From FEB-10 sp963710645 (lineage in GTDB: Bacteria > Acidobacteriota > Thermoanaerobaculia > Thermoanaerobaculales > Sulfomarinibacteraceae): a stretch of 64,000 bases of DNA. The stretch lies in the NCBI GenBank assembly GCA_963710645.1, contig CAVQBD010000001.1:496001-560000 (forward strand), given 5' to 3'. Below the pieces are notes generated by a model. The model did no database searches. It worked only from the letters and a program-made list of their open reading frames with translations, and was not told the DNA's origin. The first letter of the stretch is position 1. Each line of letters begins with the position of its first letter. The position numbers and the translations under genes were made by a program. Below are positions 1 to 8,717 of this stretch, piece by piece.

Positions 1-1458
1 CTAGACCACGTAGGTGGAGGCTGAGGTGGTGCCGCCCCGGCCCGTCCAGTTCGTATGGAACACCTCACCCCGTTCCTTGTCGACACGCTCGTAGGTATGA
101 GCACCAAAGTAATCCCGCTGTGCCTGGAGCAGATTGGCGGGCAGGCGTTCTGAGCGGTAGCCGTCATAGTAGGCCAGAGCCGAACTGATGGCCGGCATGG
201 GAATTCCCAGTTCCACCGCCTTGATGACGACCCGGCGCCAGGCGTCCTGAGCGTTGACAACGGCATCCCTGAAGAAGGGATCCAGCAGCAGGTTGTCGAG
301 GTCGGGATCCTTGTCGAAGGCTTCCTTGATCTTGCCCAGAAACGCAGAGCGGATGATGCAGCCGCCGCGCCACATGAGGGCGATCCCGCCGTAGTTCAGG
401 TTCCAATCGTAGCTCTTTGCCGCAGCTCGCATGAGTTGATAGCCCTGGGCATACGAGACGATTTTTGACGCATAGAGGGCTTCTTCGAGATCAGCGATGA
501 ACTGGGCCTTGTCACCGTTGAATTGCACATCAGGACCGGTGAGGACCTTCGATGCCTTGACGCGTTCTTCCTTCATGGCAGACAGGCAGCGGGCAAAGAC
601 CGCCTCGCCTATGAGGGTGAGCGGCATGCCTTCATCAAGGGCGGCGATGGCTGTCCACTTCCCCGTTCCTTTCTGACCCGCCGTATCCAGGATGAGATCC
701 AGAGTGGCGTCACCGTTCTCATCCCGATATCCAAGGATGTCTCGGGTGATCTCGATGAGGTAGGAGTCCAGTTTGCCCTCGTTCCAGCGGCTGAACACGG
801 CCTCCATCTCCTGATTGCTCATGTCCAGACCGTATTTCATCATCTGATAGGTCTCACAGATCATCTGCATGTCGCCGTACTCGATCCCGTTGTGGACCAT
901 TTTGACGAAGTGTCCGGCGCCACTCTGACCCACCCAATCGCAGCAGGGCTCGCCCGCATCCGTGTGGGCGGCGATCTTCTGGAAGATGGGCTTCACGGAC
1001 TCCCAGGCCGTCGGGCTGCCACCGGGCATGATCGAGGGACCGAGCAACGCCCCTTCCTCACCGCCCGAGACGCCGGTGCCGACATAGCGCATCCCTTTGC
1101 TTTCCACGTATTCCGTACGGCGGATCGTGTCCGGGAAATGCGAATTCCCGCCGTCGATGATGATGTCTCCTTCATCGAGGTAGGGAATGACCTGATCGAT
1201 GAAGGCATCGACAACGGAGCCGGCCTTGACCATGAGCATGACCTTGCGGGGCCGTTCGAGACTCTGGCAGAAGCTCTCCAGGTCGTGGTAGCCGGAGATG
1301 TTCTTTCCTTTGGCCCGATCAGCCATGAAATCGTCGACCTTGCTTGTCGTCCGGTTGTAGCAGGCGACGTGAAAGCCCTTGCTTTCCATGTTCAAGATGA
1401 GGTTTTCCCCCATCACTGCCAGTCCGACAACACCGATGTCCGCTTTTCCTTCACTCAT
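1..1458 (-). CDS. gnd: 6-phosphogluconate dehydrogenase (decarboxylating)
   Basis: This cytoplasmic enzyme of the oxidative pentose phosphate pathway converts 6-phosphogluconate and NADP+ to ribulose 5-phosphate, CO2 and NADPH. The 485-residue protein has the usual length of the family. It opens with a Rossmann dinucleotide loop (GVVGLAVMGENL from residue 9) and carries the 6PGDH signature ILDTAGQKGTGKW near residue 260 in the helical C-terminal domain. The stop codon is the first three bases of the window, so the gene is complete, but its downstream neighbour cannot be seen. Upstream, about 140 bases separate it from a broken toxin gene, so it is probably transcribed alone. Identification is firm; cofactor preference is not judged. 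Confidence 0.97.
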   Translation of the reverse strand: MSEGKADIGVVGLAVMGENLILNMESKGFHVACYNRTTSKVDDFMADRAKGKNISGYHDLESFCQSLERPRKVMLMVKAGSVVDAFIDQVIPYLDEGDIIIDGGNSHFPDTIRRTEYVESKGMRYVGTGVSGGEEGALLGPSIMPGGSPTAWESVKPIFQKIAAHTDAGEPCCDWVGQSGAGHFVKMVHNGIEYGDMQMICETYQMMKYGLDMSNQEMEAVFSRWNEGKLDSYLIEITRDILGYRDENGDATLDLILDTAGQKGTGKWTAIAALDEGMPLTLIGEAVFARCLSAMKEERVKASKVLTGPDVQFNGDKAQFIADLEEALYASKIVSYAQGYQLMRAAAKSYDWNLNYGGIALMWRGGCIIRSAFLGKIKEAFDKDPDLDNLLLDPFFRDAVVNAQDAWRRVVIKAVELGIPMPAISSALAYYDGYRSERLPANLLQAQRDYFGAHTYERVDKERGEVFHTNWTGRGGTTSASTYVV

Positions 1459-1595
1459 TCTTGGCTCCAGTCCTCAAACGACGGTCTTCCACATTTCATC
1501 TATCGGTACAGCCCCGGCAGGGCCGGGGAGATACCCGATGTCTGTGGACTATACGCTCCTAGCCCACACTTCTCACCTAGTAACTACTGCGGCTG

Positions 1596-1925
1596 TCAGA
1601 GACCCATGAAGATCCGGAGGCAATCCTCCACATCCTCAATGGTGCGGCTGGGAACCGATCCCCACGGGCTGACTAGGCGGTTTTTTGGAGATCGATCGGG
1701 GACTGCTTCGCAGAGCACCGCTGACGGTTCTCTGAGGCCGCCATGGGGCGGATCCACGGCGATGTGGGACCGGATGCCGCGCAGCCTTGTGGTGAGCGGG
1801 GCGACAATCACCAAATCGGCCGGGCCCATGTTGAAGGCATCCACCGAGAGCACCAACACCAGCCGGCGTCCTACCTGCTCTCATCCGAGGGTCGGGTCGA
1901 GGTCGGCGAGCCAGATTTCACACCG
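1596..1925 (-). pseudogene. MazF/PemK-family toxin remnant with in-frame stop
   Basis: Reading the minus strand from about 1925 gives a MazF-like start (EIWLADLDP), then an in-frame TGA at 1883-1881 where family members have the residues between G and EQ. The frame then continues through GRRLVLVLSVDAFN, ADLVIVAPLTT and RTIEDVEDCLRI to a normal stop at 1596. MazF toxins are sequence-specific mRNA endoribonucleases normally paired with an antitoxin. No plausible start codon lies before EIWL, no antitoxin gene is visible, and the upstream end abuts the stop of the TPR gene at 1945. I infer a dead toxin gene. A shorter product from the GTG at 1859 (87 residues) would lack the first beta-strands and is unlikely to be active. 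Confidence 0.7.
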
Positions 1926-1944
1926 GTCGAGCCGGTCGATGGCG

Positions 1945-3717
1945 TCAATCGGCTGGGAGACTTCTGCGATCGAGGAGTGCAACGAACCGGGGATCGTCGC
2001 GGATCGGGTCCCAGTCGGGGTCGAGCCCGAGCATGGGCACCGAAAGCCAACCCGGGTGGGCGAGCGATTCCTCGATGGTGTCGATGGCGAGCTCGGGCTC
2101 TCCAGTCCAGGCGTAGATCTTTGCCAACCGCTCCAGCATGGTCTGGCCGGCCATGGCGTCGGTCGTGATCGGCAACAGCTCCACGGCCCGCTTGCCGGCG
2201 CTGATGGCCTCGTCGTGCCGGCCGGTCAAAGCGTAGACCCAGCCCAGAGCCGAGTGGAGGGCGGGGTCCGCTGGGGAGGCGTCTCGCGCGTGCTCGAAAA
2301 ACACCCGGGCGTATTCGCACGCCAGCGGGAGTTCCTCCACCTCTCCGAGCACGATGAGGCTGTGGCACTCGGCGAGGGATCGGGAGAGAGATTCCTCGCT
2401 GATGGGCTCAGAAATCACGTCCTCAGTCAGATCGAGCCATTGGAGAGCGGCTTCGAGATCGCGCTCGAACATTGCCTGCTCGAACCAGTAATATCCTCGT
2501 TGGGCAACGTTTTTTTCCGGCATTGCCTCGAGCATCGTCCGAGATCGGTCACACGCACCGTCCCGCGATCGGAAAATCCGGGCGCAGTAGATGTAGGGAT
2601 AGAGATCATTGGGAGCCATCTCCACCGCCAGTCGGCAGTAGTTCTCCGCCTCGTCGTACCGTCGGAGTCTGCCGTAGGTTGCGGCCAGGTCCTGAATGTT
2701 GATGTCACTCCTCGGGTCGAGCTCAGCGGCACGGCTGAGTTCCTCGACGGCTTCCCGCCACATCCCCTGGCGGCGGTGAACGATCCCGACACTCGACAGG
2801 ATCAACGGGTCATTGGGTCGCCGTGACGCGGCGATGGCGAACTCCTTCAACGCTTCGTCGTAGTTCCGATGGCCCCAATAGTAGAAGTGTGCGAGAGCGC
2901 GATGGGCCTCAGGGAGATCCGGGTCCACCTGGAGGGCGCGATCCGCCGCCGCTCGTGCCCTGGCGAGACGTTGGGGAGATCGGTCGTACCTGAAGTGGAA
3001 GATCAAGCTGTGGGTCTCGCTCAGCAGGGCGTGCGCGGGGCCGAAATTCGGGTCCTGCAAGACCGCCCGTTCGAGGTGTTCCTCGGCCCGAGACAGATCG
3101 TCCAGCTCGAAGCTCCAGCAGAGAGGGAGAGCCGACAAGTACTCCTGGTAGGCAGCCAGACTAGTGGTTGGAGAGGCGGAGAGAGTCCTTCGCTCATTGT
3201 CGTCGAGCGGAACCCCCAGAGATTCGGTGACGTGGGTGGCGATCTCCGACTGGACCGAGAAAATGTCGTCGATGGGCCGATCGTGCCTGTCGCTCCAGAC
3301 CTGGACGCCATCCTCGACACGAATCAGCGCGGGGGCCAGTTGGACCCGGTCACCGGTATCCGTGGCTCGTATCCATTGGAATTCGCCATCGAGGATAAAG
3401 TCGACACCGAGGTCATTTCCAATCTGTTGCGGGCTCTTTCCACCGCGGTCGTACTGGGTCGAGCTGGTCCTTGAAATCACGCCGAGGCCGCTCACCGCGG
3501 CCAGTCGTCCGGTGATCTCCTCCGCAACTCCGGCGGCGAAATAGGTGTCTGCCGGATCGCCGAGGTTCTGAAAGGGAAAGATCACGATGCGTGGTGCGTC
3601 CGGAGCCGGGGCGGGGGGCAGGAGGGGGTCTCGCTCGCCCCGAGAACAAGCCGCTGTCATGGCGACCGCGACCACAACGGCAATCAGGCACAGCTGGCGC
3701 AGGCAAGAGACCATCAT
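1945..3717 (-). CDS. TPR lipoprotein with FlgO/TolB-like domain
   Basis: From the ATG at 3717 the product has 590 residues and begins with a lipoprotein signal (hydrophobic run ending in a TAAC lipobox). A domain starting IVIFPFQNLGDPADTYFAAG follows; it is typical of the FlgO/TolB-like sensor part found behind Ser/Thr kinases and CyaC-type cyclases. About ten TPR-like helical repeats then run to the C-terminus. In its family this arrangement usually follows a protein-kinase domain, which is missing here. A stub of the kinase N-terminus sits in frame immediately upstream, so an alternative start at 3867 or 3897 would give a chimeric N-terminus. The Shine-Dalgarno before 3717 is weak. Role unknown; scaffold or sensor in the envelope is inference. 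Confidence 0.8.
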   Translation of the reverse strand: MMVSCLRQLCLIAVVVAVAMTAACSRGERDPLLPPAPAPDAPRIVIFPFQNLGDPADTYFAAGVAEEITGRLAAVSGLGVISRTSSTQYDRGGKSPQQIGNDLGVDFILDGEFQWIRATDTGDRVQLAPALIRVEDGVQVWSDRHDRPIDDIFSVQSEIATHVTESLGVPLDDNERRTLSASPTTSLAAYQEYLSALPLCWSFELDDLSRAEEHLERAVLQDPNFGPAHALLSETHSLIFHFRYDRSPQRLARARAAADRALQVDPDLPEAHRALAHFYYWGHRNYDEALKEFAIAASRRPNDPLILSSVGIVHRRQGMWREAVEELSRAAELDPRSDINIQDLAATYGRLRRYDEAENYCRLAVEMAPNDLYPYIYCARIFRSRDGACDRSRTMLEAMPEKNVAQRGYYWFEQAMFERDLEAALQWLDLTEDVISEPISEESLSRSLAECHSLIVLGEVEELPLACEYARVFFEHARDASPADPALHSALGWVYALTGRHDEAISAGKRAVELLPITTDAMAGQTMLERLAKIYAWTGEPELAIDTIEESLAHPGWLSVPMLGLDPDWDPIRDDPRFVALLDRRSLPAD

Positions 3718-3804
3718 GCTATTGACCGTTCTTGAATCAGGCCGGCTTCTGGTCGGCGGTCTGCCTCCTTCTAAAGGGTCAGGTTGACGATATTTTCGAA
3801 CTCT

Positions 3805-3867
3805 CGCGCCCAATGGGCCGAGGATCTCATAACGCCCGAGATGGTCACCGTCTCTGAGTGCAGGCAT
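3805..3867 (-). pseudogene. N-terminal stub of a Ser/Thr protein kinase
   Basis: An ATG at 3867 opens a reading frame of about 21 codons containing LGRYEILGPLGA, which is the usual start of a bacterial Hanks-type kinase just before the glycine-rich loop. The similarity stops abruptly at about 3805, and the frame then runs through non-kinase sequence into the TPR lipoprotein. The ATP loop, catalytic loop and DFG motif are all absent. I infer that a deletion removed the kinase domain of an ancestral kinase-TPR protein and left this scar. Confidence 0.6.
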
Positions 3868-3906
3868 TGTTGTGATTCCATTGTACCCGGCTGTCATGCT
3901 GCCGCG

Positions 3907-5148
3907 TCAGATGGTGCCGTCGAGGACGGTGATACCGTCGACGACGCGGCAGACGTGCATCGCAAAGGCGTCTGCAAATTCCGGATGGCTCCTGGGATAG
4001 CCGGTCCGGACGGCGGCCTCGAGGGCATCGACGCTGTCCGCACGGACCAACGCACCGGCGGCGCCCTTGTCACCGCCACCCAGCATCCGTTCTCCCAAGA
4101 CGCCAGGAACGGTGCGGGCGATGTCGCACATGGTCTCCAACTCGGGTCCGCTGATCCGGTAGTCGTCCCGAAGACCGATGCCGTCCTCGCGAAAGACCCG
4201 GCCCACCGTCTCGATGTCCCCCGCCCGCCATGCCTCGAGCATCGTGGCGAATCGCCGCTGCGCATGGAAGATGTAGTTCAGCCGTCGGCACTGATCGGGG
4301 TGCGTTGACCCGTGGGTGTCGAGGATCCGGTCATACAGCTCGTCTGAACGAACGTCGCCGAGGCAGAAAATGCCGAATTGCGGCCGGAGCATAGCGGCGA
4401 AGTCATCGCACTCTGCGCGGCGAATACGATACGTCGACTTCTCCAGCCCCGGCCGGATGGTCCCGGTGTCGAGCCCGACGATCCGAAAGTCGGGTGCATC
4501 GCCACCGAGGGGAACGTAGTCGATCCGACGATCGCGAGGGTTGTAGTGGGTCCCCATGCCCTCCTTGGCGAAGAGGATCATGATCTGATCGAGCTGGCCG
4601 CATGGCGAGCCGATGTAGTCGTTCTCCACCGCCTGCGCCAGATCGACCACGTCCATGGGATCTTTGATCTCCACACCGTTGGCGTCCAGCAAGGACAGGA
4701 TGAGATTGAGGGTGAGGGAGGCCGAACGCGACATGCCTCCTCCCGGGATATTGCCGTGGAGGACGATGTCGGCTCCGGTGGATAGCTCAATGCCTTCGCG
4801 GCCGAGCACGTAGTCCACTCCAAACGGGAAGCGTCCCCACGTGTCGGCGATCTCGGGGCTCTGCGGCGACGGCACCTGGCCATATTCGAAGCTGATGACT
4901 CCATCGTCCGAGAAGTTGCCGCTGAACAGCCGCACCCTCCCGGTGTCATTGGGTTTGACGCCGAGCCAGATATAGCGGTCGGTCCCCACGCCGAAGAGTT
5001 CGGTTCCGTTGTAATCACCGTGCTCGACTCCCAGACAGAATCGGGAGGAGGATCTGCGGATCGTTCCTCCGGCCACATCCAGCCCCGATTGGGCCGCCAG
5101 CCGTCCGAGTTTGGCAATGGCGAGGGTGTCGTCGGTTGGGTCGGTCAT
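3907..5148 (-). CDS. galK: galactokinase (GHMP family)
   Basis: This GHMP kinase of 413 residues phosphorylates alpha-D-galactose at C1 with ATP, the first step of the Leloir pathway. The substrate signature appears as GVEHGDYNGT, the ATP loop as GNIPGGGMSRSAS, and the catalytic-base region as CGQLDQIM. A C-terminal glycine-rich motif (ERMLGGGDKGAAGAL) completes the fold. The sequence is divergent from enteric GalK, so another aldose kinase remains possible. It starts 20 bases after the SSS symporter and follows galM, so the three are almost certainly one operon running leftward. No galT or galE is visible in the window. Confidence 0.85.
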   Translation of the reverse strand: MTDPTDDTLAIAKLGRLAAQSGLDVAGGTIRRSSSRFCLGVEHGDYNGTELFGVGTDRYIWLGVKPNDTGRVRLFSGNFSDDGVISFEYGQVPSPQSPEIADTWGRFPFGVDYVLGREGIELSTGADIVLHGNIPGGGMSRSASLTLNLILSLLDANGVEIKDPMDVVDLAQAVENDYIGSPCGQLDQIMILFAKEGMGTHYNPRDRRIDYVPLGGDAPDFRIVGLDTGTIRPGLEKSTYRIRRAECDDFAAMLRPQFGIFCLGDVRSDELYDRILDTHGSTHPDQCRRLNYIFHAQRRFATMLEAWRAGDIETVGRVFREDGIGLRDDYRISGPELETMCDIARTVPGVLGERMLGGGDKGAAGALVRADSVDALEAAVRTGYPRSHPEFADAFAMHVCRVVDGITVLDGTI

Positions 5149-5168
5149 TTTGGTTTGTCTCCGGCTGC

Positions 5169-7208
5169 CTACCAGAAGATCGCATAAAGGGCCACGGTCA
5201 AGAGCACCACAGCCACGCCAAAGACCTTGGTGCGGGGATCGGTGCGCATGTCCATATTCTCGTTGACCGGAAGGGTGACGGGTTGGGGCAGCGGTTTGAG
5301 CAGGGTCATGAGGGCCAGCACCGCGAGGATGACGAAGAAACAGATGGCCATGCGATTCAGAAACGCGATGCCCGGGGCGAAGTACTTGAGCCCGCCGTAG
5401 AGAAGGGGATTGATGATCAGACCGACGGTGCCGCAGGCGCGTGGCGCACGATGGACCAACACGCCAAAAATAAAGATGGAGAGGATTCCCGGGCTGATAA
5501 AGCCCTGAAACTCCTGGATGAAGGTGAAGATGCCGCCGAACTTCGGGTTGTCCAGTCTTGGCGCGATCAGCATGGCGATGAAGACAAAGGCCACTACGCA
5601 GACCCGGCCCACAGACACCAGTTCGAACTGGGAGGGGTCCTTTTTGAACGTGCGGTAGATGTCCATGGCAAAGATGGTGGACGACGAATTCAGCATCGAT
5701 GCCAGCGAGCTGACGACGGCGCCGAAGATGGCCGCCAGCACGAATCCCTTCAAACCGATCCCGGTGGGCAGGAGGTTTTTGATGAGCACCGGGAAGGCGG
5801 CGTCGTAGTCACGGAGTACGAGTTCGTGGACCGATCCTCTCGCATCTCCTGACGTCGCCTGCGCCAGGACCTGCGTGTTCTTCAGGAGAATATCCTGCGG
5901 ATCGAGGTCGACGGTTGGTTCGGACACGCCCAGCCGGTCCGAGTTGTAGGCCAGGATGTGGAGGGCGTCGATGGTGTGGCTGGAGGCGAAGATCTCGCTG
6001 AAGCGGAAGACCGTCGTTTCCCGTGGCGGATCGGTCCTGGCGGCCTCGATGCGCTTGTTGATGGCCTTGATGTCGTTGACAAAGAGCGGCTCCGTGGGGT
6101 CCGGTTTGACTTCGTCCGAGAGCTCGGCATACAGGTCCGGCGCGAAGGTGGCGATGGCCTTGGCGTTCTTAACCACAGCGGCTGTCTCCAGGTCGCCGGT
6201 GAAGAGGTTGTAGGCGAGGATTCCTGGAATGACGACCACAAAGGGAATGAGGAGCTTCAAAAAGGCTGCGAAGACCACGCCTCGTTGGCCTTCGGCGAGA
6301 GACTTGGAACCCAGGGTCCTTTGAGTGATGTACTGGTTGAGACCCCAGTAGAAGAAGTTGGGAATCCACAGCCCGACCACCAGGGCAGTCCAGGGAATCT
6401 CGGGGTCATCGGGCGGGCGAACCATGTGGAGCTTGCCCACTTCCCAATCGCCGGCATTCAAGAGCTGGAGTCTTTCGATGGCGCCCGCATCCACCAGCTG
6501 TGCTGGATCCACTGCAGTGGTCGCCGTGGCGGCCAGTGCGGCCGGATCGGCATGGCCCAGAAGCCTCATGGCCAGATAGGCGATGATGGCGCCACCGACG
6601 ATCAGCGCCGTGCCTTGAATCAGATCCGCCCAGGCGCAGGCCCTCAGCCCGCCCGCAAAGACATAGATCGCTGCCAGACAACCGATGATCCAACAACCCA
6701 CGGTGATGCTGCCGAGATCCAACCCGACGAGGGACTGACCCTGGAAGTTGACGGTGATGACCTTTGCCCCCGAGTAGATGACCGACGCCGTGGGCACACC
6801 AACCAGGATGATCAGCGTCGAGACGGCCATCACGATACGGGCGAACGGGTTGTAGCGATACTCGAGGAATTCGGGAATCGTGTAGATGCCGCTCTTCAAA
6901 AATGTCGGGACAAACAGGAAGGCCACCACCACCAGGGTGATGGCCGCCATCCACTCATAGCTGGCGATGGCCATCCCCAGCCAGTCCGCGGCCTTGCCAC
7001 TCATGCCGACGAACTGTTCCGTGGAGATATTGGCGGCGATCAGACTGAAACCCACCAGCCACCAGGTCAGCCCGCGGCCGGCCAGGAAGTAGTTCTCGGC
7101 CCCCTCGTCGCCGCGGGTCTCTTCCCCCCGACTCTTCCACAGACCGATACCGATGACACCGGCAACGAAGACGACAAAAACGACGATGTCGATGATACCT
7201 ACACCCAC
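5169..7208 (-). CDS. SSS-family Na+/sugar symporter
   Basis: This inner-membrane sodium:solute symporter of the SGLT branch has about 679 residues and many hydrophobic helices, starting with IIDIVVFVVFVAGVIGIGLW. Family hallmarks include YFLAGRGLTWWLVGFSLIAA in the first helices, AWADLIQG and FYWGLNQYITQR. I chose the GTG at 7208 because GAAGGG precedes it at good spacing and the first 50 residues of the longer frame are arginine-rich and unlike a membrane N-terminus. That Shine-Dalgarno overlaps the stop of galM. A hydrophilic insertion near the middle carries many charged residues. Its position between galM and galK makes galactose or a galactoside the likely substrate, which is inference. 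Confidence 0.9.
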   Translation of the reverse strand: MGVGIIDIVVFVVFVAGVIGIGLWKSRGEETRGDEGAENYFLAGRGLTWWLVGFSLIAANISTEQFVGMSGKAADWLGMAIASYEWMAAITLVVVAFLFVPTFLKSGIYTIPEFLEYRYNPFARIVMAVSTLIILVGVPTASVIYSGAKVITVNFQGQSLVGLDLGSITVGCWIIGCLAAIYVFAGGLRACAWADLIQGTALIVGGAIIAYLAMRLLGHADPAALAATATTAVDPAQLVDAGAIERLQLLNAGDWEVGKLHMVRPPDDPEIPWTALVVGLWIPNFFYWGLNQYITQRTLGSKSLAEGQRGVVFAAFLKLLIPFVVVIPGILAYNLFTGDLETAAVVKNAKAIATFAPDLYAELSDEVKPDPTEPLFVNDIKAINKRIEAARTDPPRETTVFRFSEIFASSHTIDALHILAYNSDRLGVSEPTVDLDPQDILLKNTQVLAQATSGDARGSVHELVLRDYDAAFPVLIKNLLPTGIGLKGFVLAAIFGAVVSSLASMLNSSSTIFAMDIYRTFKKDPSQFELVSVGRVCVVAFVFIAMLIAPRLDNPKFGGIFTFIQEFQGFISPGILSIFIFGVLVHRAPRACGTVGLIINPLLYGGLKYFAPGIAFLNRMAICFFVILAVLALMTLLKPLPQPVTLPVNENMDMRTDPRTKVFGVAVVLLTVALYAIFW

Positions 7209-7221
7209 GATATGTGTCCCT

Positions 7222-8310
7222 TCATGCTTGGGCTCGAAAACGGTAGACGGTGCTGGTCTGGTAGACCTCGCCCGGTCGGAGGATCGCCGTCGGGAACTCC
7301 GGTCGATTCGGTGAGTCCGGGTAGTGCTGGGTCTCGAGACAGAAGCCGCGGCGCCGTCCATAGGTCATGCCGCCTTTGCCCACGACACTGCCATCGAGGA
7401 AGTTGCCCGTGTAGAACTGCACGCCGGGTTCGCTGGTGTGAACCTCCAAAATGCGCCCGGTGGTGGGTTCAAAGACTCTGGCGGCGAGCGACAGACCGTT
7501 GTCGGCCCGATTCACGATCCAGTTGTGGTCATAGCCGGATCCGTATCGAAGCTGCTCGTCGCCGGTGTCGATCCGGGCTCCAATGGCCGTCGGTGTCCGG
7601 AAATCCATCGGGGTGTCGGCGACATGGCGCATCTCGCCGGTGGGAATCAGCCCGTCGCCAACCGGGGTGAACGCTTCGGCGTTGATGGTCACGAGATGGT
7701 CCAGAATGTCACCGATGCCCGCGCCGGCCAGATTGAAGTACGAGTGATTGGTGAGATTGACCGGGGTCGGTTTGTCGGAAGTCGCGCGGTAGGTGATCGC
7801 GAGCTCGTTGGCCTTCGTCAAGGCGTAGGTGACGGTGACGTCGAGTCGTCCGGGATATCCCTCTTCGCCATCGGCGCTGGAGTAGCTGAGTTCGAGCACG
7901 GGATCGTCGGAGCCCGATCGGGCTTCGGCATGCCACAGGACCTTGTCGAAGCCTGCGTTGCCACCATGGAGATGATTGTCGCCGTTGTTCCTGGCGAGAA
8001 CGTAGGGGTCCCCGTCAAGCGTGAACCGTCCGCCGGCGATGCGATTTCCGTATCTTCCGATGATGGCGCCCAGGTAGGCGTGGTCGGAGAAATAGTCGTC
8101 GAGCGCCTCATAGCCGAGAACGATGTCCGTCCAATCGCCGTTGCGATCCGGGGCCGTCAACGAGGTGACGACTCCACCGTAGGCGGAAACGGATACACGC
8201 ATTCCGTCGTGGTTGGTCAATTCGTGAAGACCGACCTGCCGACCATCGGGCATCGAGCCGAAGTTTCTGCTCTGGATTCCGCGAACCCGGGTGGAATGTT
8301 CACTCGTCAT
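7222..8310 (-). CDS. galM: aldose 1-epimerase (galactose mutarotase)
   Basis: The enzyme interconverts the alpha and beta anomers of galactose so that galactokinase receives its alpha substrate. From the ATG at 8310 it has 362 residues and shows the expected order of motifs: YGGVVTSLTAPDRNG, GRYGNRIAGGRF, NGDNHLHGG with a catalytic histidine, NLTNHSYFNL, the YDHNW region and VHTSEPGVQFYTGNF. Extending the frame to 8526 adds 72 lysine- and arginine-rich residues with no family likeness, so the shorter start is preferred; GAGCGGG lies just before it. It is the first gene of the leftward gal operon and faces the divergent deoR across about 400 bases. Confidence 0.95.
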   Translation of the reverse strand: MTSEHSTRVRGIQSRNFGSMPDGRQVGLHELTNHDGMRVSVSAYGGVVTSLTAPDRNGDWTDIVLGYEALDDYFSDHAYLGAIIGRYGNRIAGGRFTLDGDPYVLARNNGDNHLHGGNAGFDKVLWHAEARSGSDDPVLELSYSSADGEEGYPGRLDVTVTYALTKANELAITYRATSDKPTPVNLTNHSYFNLAGAGIGDILDHLVTINAEAFTPVGDGLIPTGEMRHVADTPMDFRTPTAIGARIDTGDEQLRYGSGYDHNWIVNRADNGLSLAARVFEPTTGRILEVHTSEPGVQFYTGNFLDGSVVGKGGMTYGRRRGFCLETQHYPDSPNRPEFPTAILRPGEVYQTSTVYRFRAQA

Positions 8311-8552
8311 GACCCGCTCGATTCTCGTGGTCCCAGAGGGCACGGGCCCGGGTTTCGGGGCGCGAACCCGGAGAGTCTCCCGCGGAGGGGGTAAGAGTAT
8401 TTCATGTCTTCTGATCCGCAGTATGGATCGTATCTTTTCTCCGAAATCTTTGCAATTTTTGCGATTCTTCAATTTCGACCATTTCTTCGGCTGGGATGCC
8501 GATTCCCCATGGCGAAATATGGACATTGCGTCACGATTGGACGTGTAAGGTG

Positions 8553-8581
8553 TTGATATATTTTGTGATAACGAGTATCAT
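8553..8581 (+). promoter_or_regulatory. sigma-70-like promoter with overlapping operator-like inverted repeat
   Basis: TTGATA and TATCAT are separated by exactly 17 bases, a good match to a housekeeping promoter directed toward deoR at 8718. The inverted repeat TGATA-N5-TATCA at 8566-8580 overlaps the -10 element, where a repressor would block polymerase. The surrounding 8311-8717 interval is clearly A+T-richer than the coding regions and contains no gene. Binding of the adjacent DeoR protein here, and control of the divergent gal operon from the same site, is inference. Confidence 0.5.
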
Positions 8582-8717
8582 TTAATACACGAACACTGCC
8601 TGGGGAGGGAGTCTCACGAACCACTAGAGGACGTGTTGGAGAGTGTTGGCCTCAGAGATTTTGCCCCTTGCGCTTTCGGAAATTTTGGATTATCTTTTTT
8701 AATTAACGGAATCGTCG

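Noticed and set aside
523..2826. Long open frame (767 codons) on the plus strand
   Set aside because: It lies antisense to gnd and the TPR gene, has no recognisable domain or ribosome site, and reflects high-GC codon bias of the real genes.
7209..7361. N-terminal extension of the SSS symporter
   Set aside because: The extra 51 residues are Arg/Ser-rich, overlap the end of galM in another frame and precede a better GTG start with a good ribosome site.
5958..7670. Long open frame (570 codons) on the plus strand
   Set aside because: It is the mirror of the SSS symporter and galM genes; both of those have full family motifs and this frame has none.
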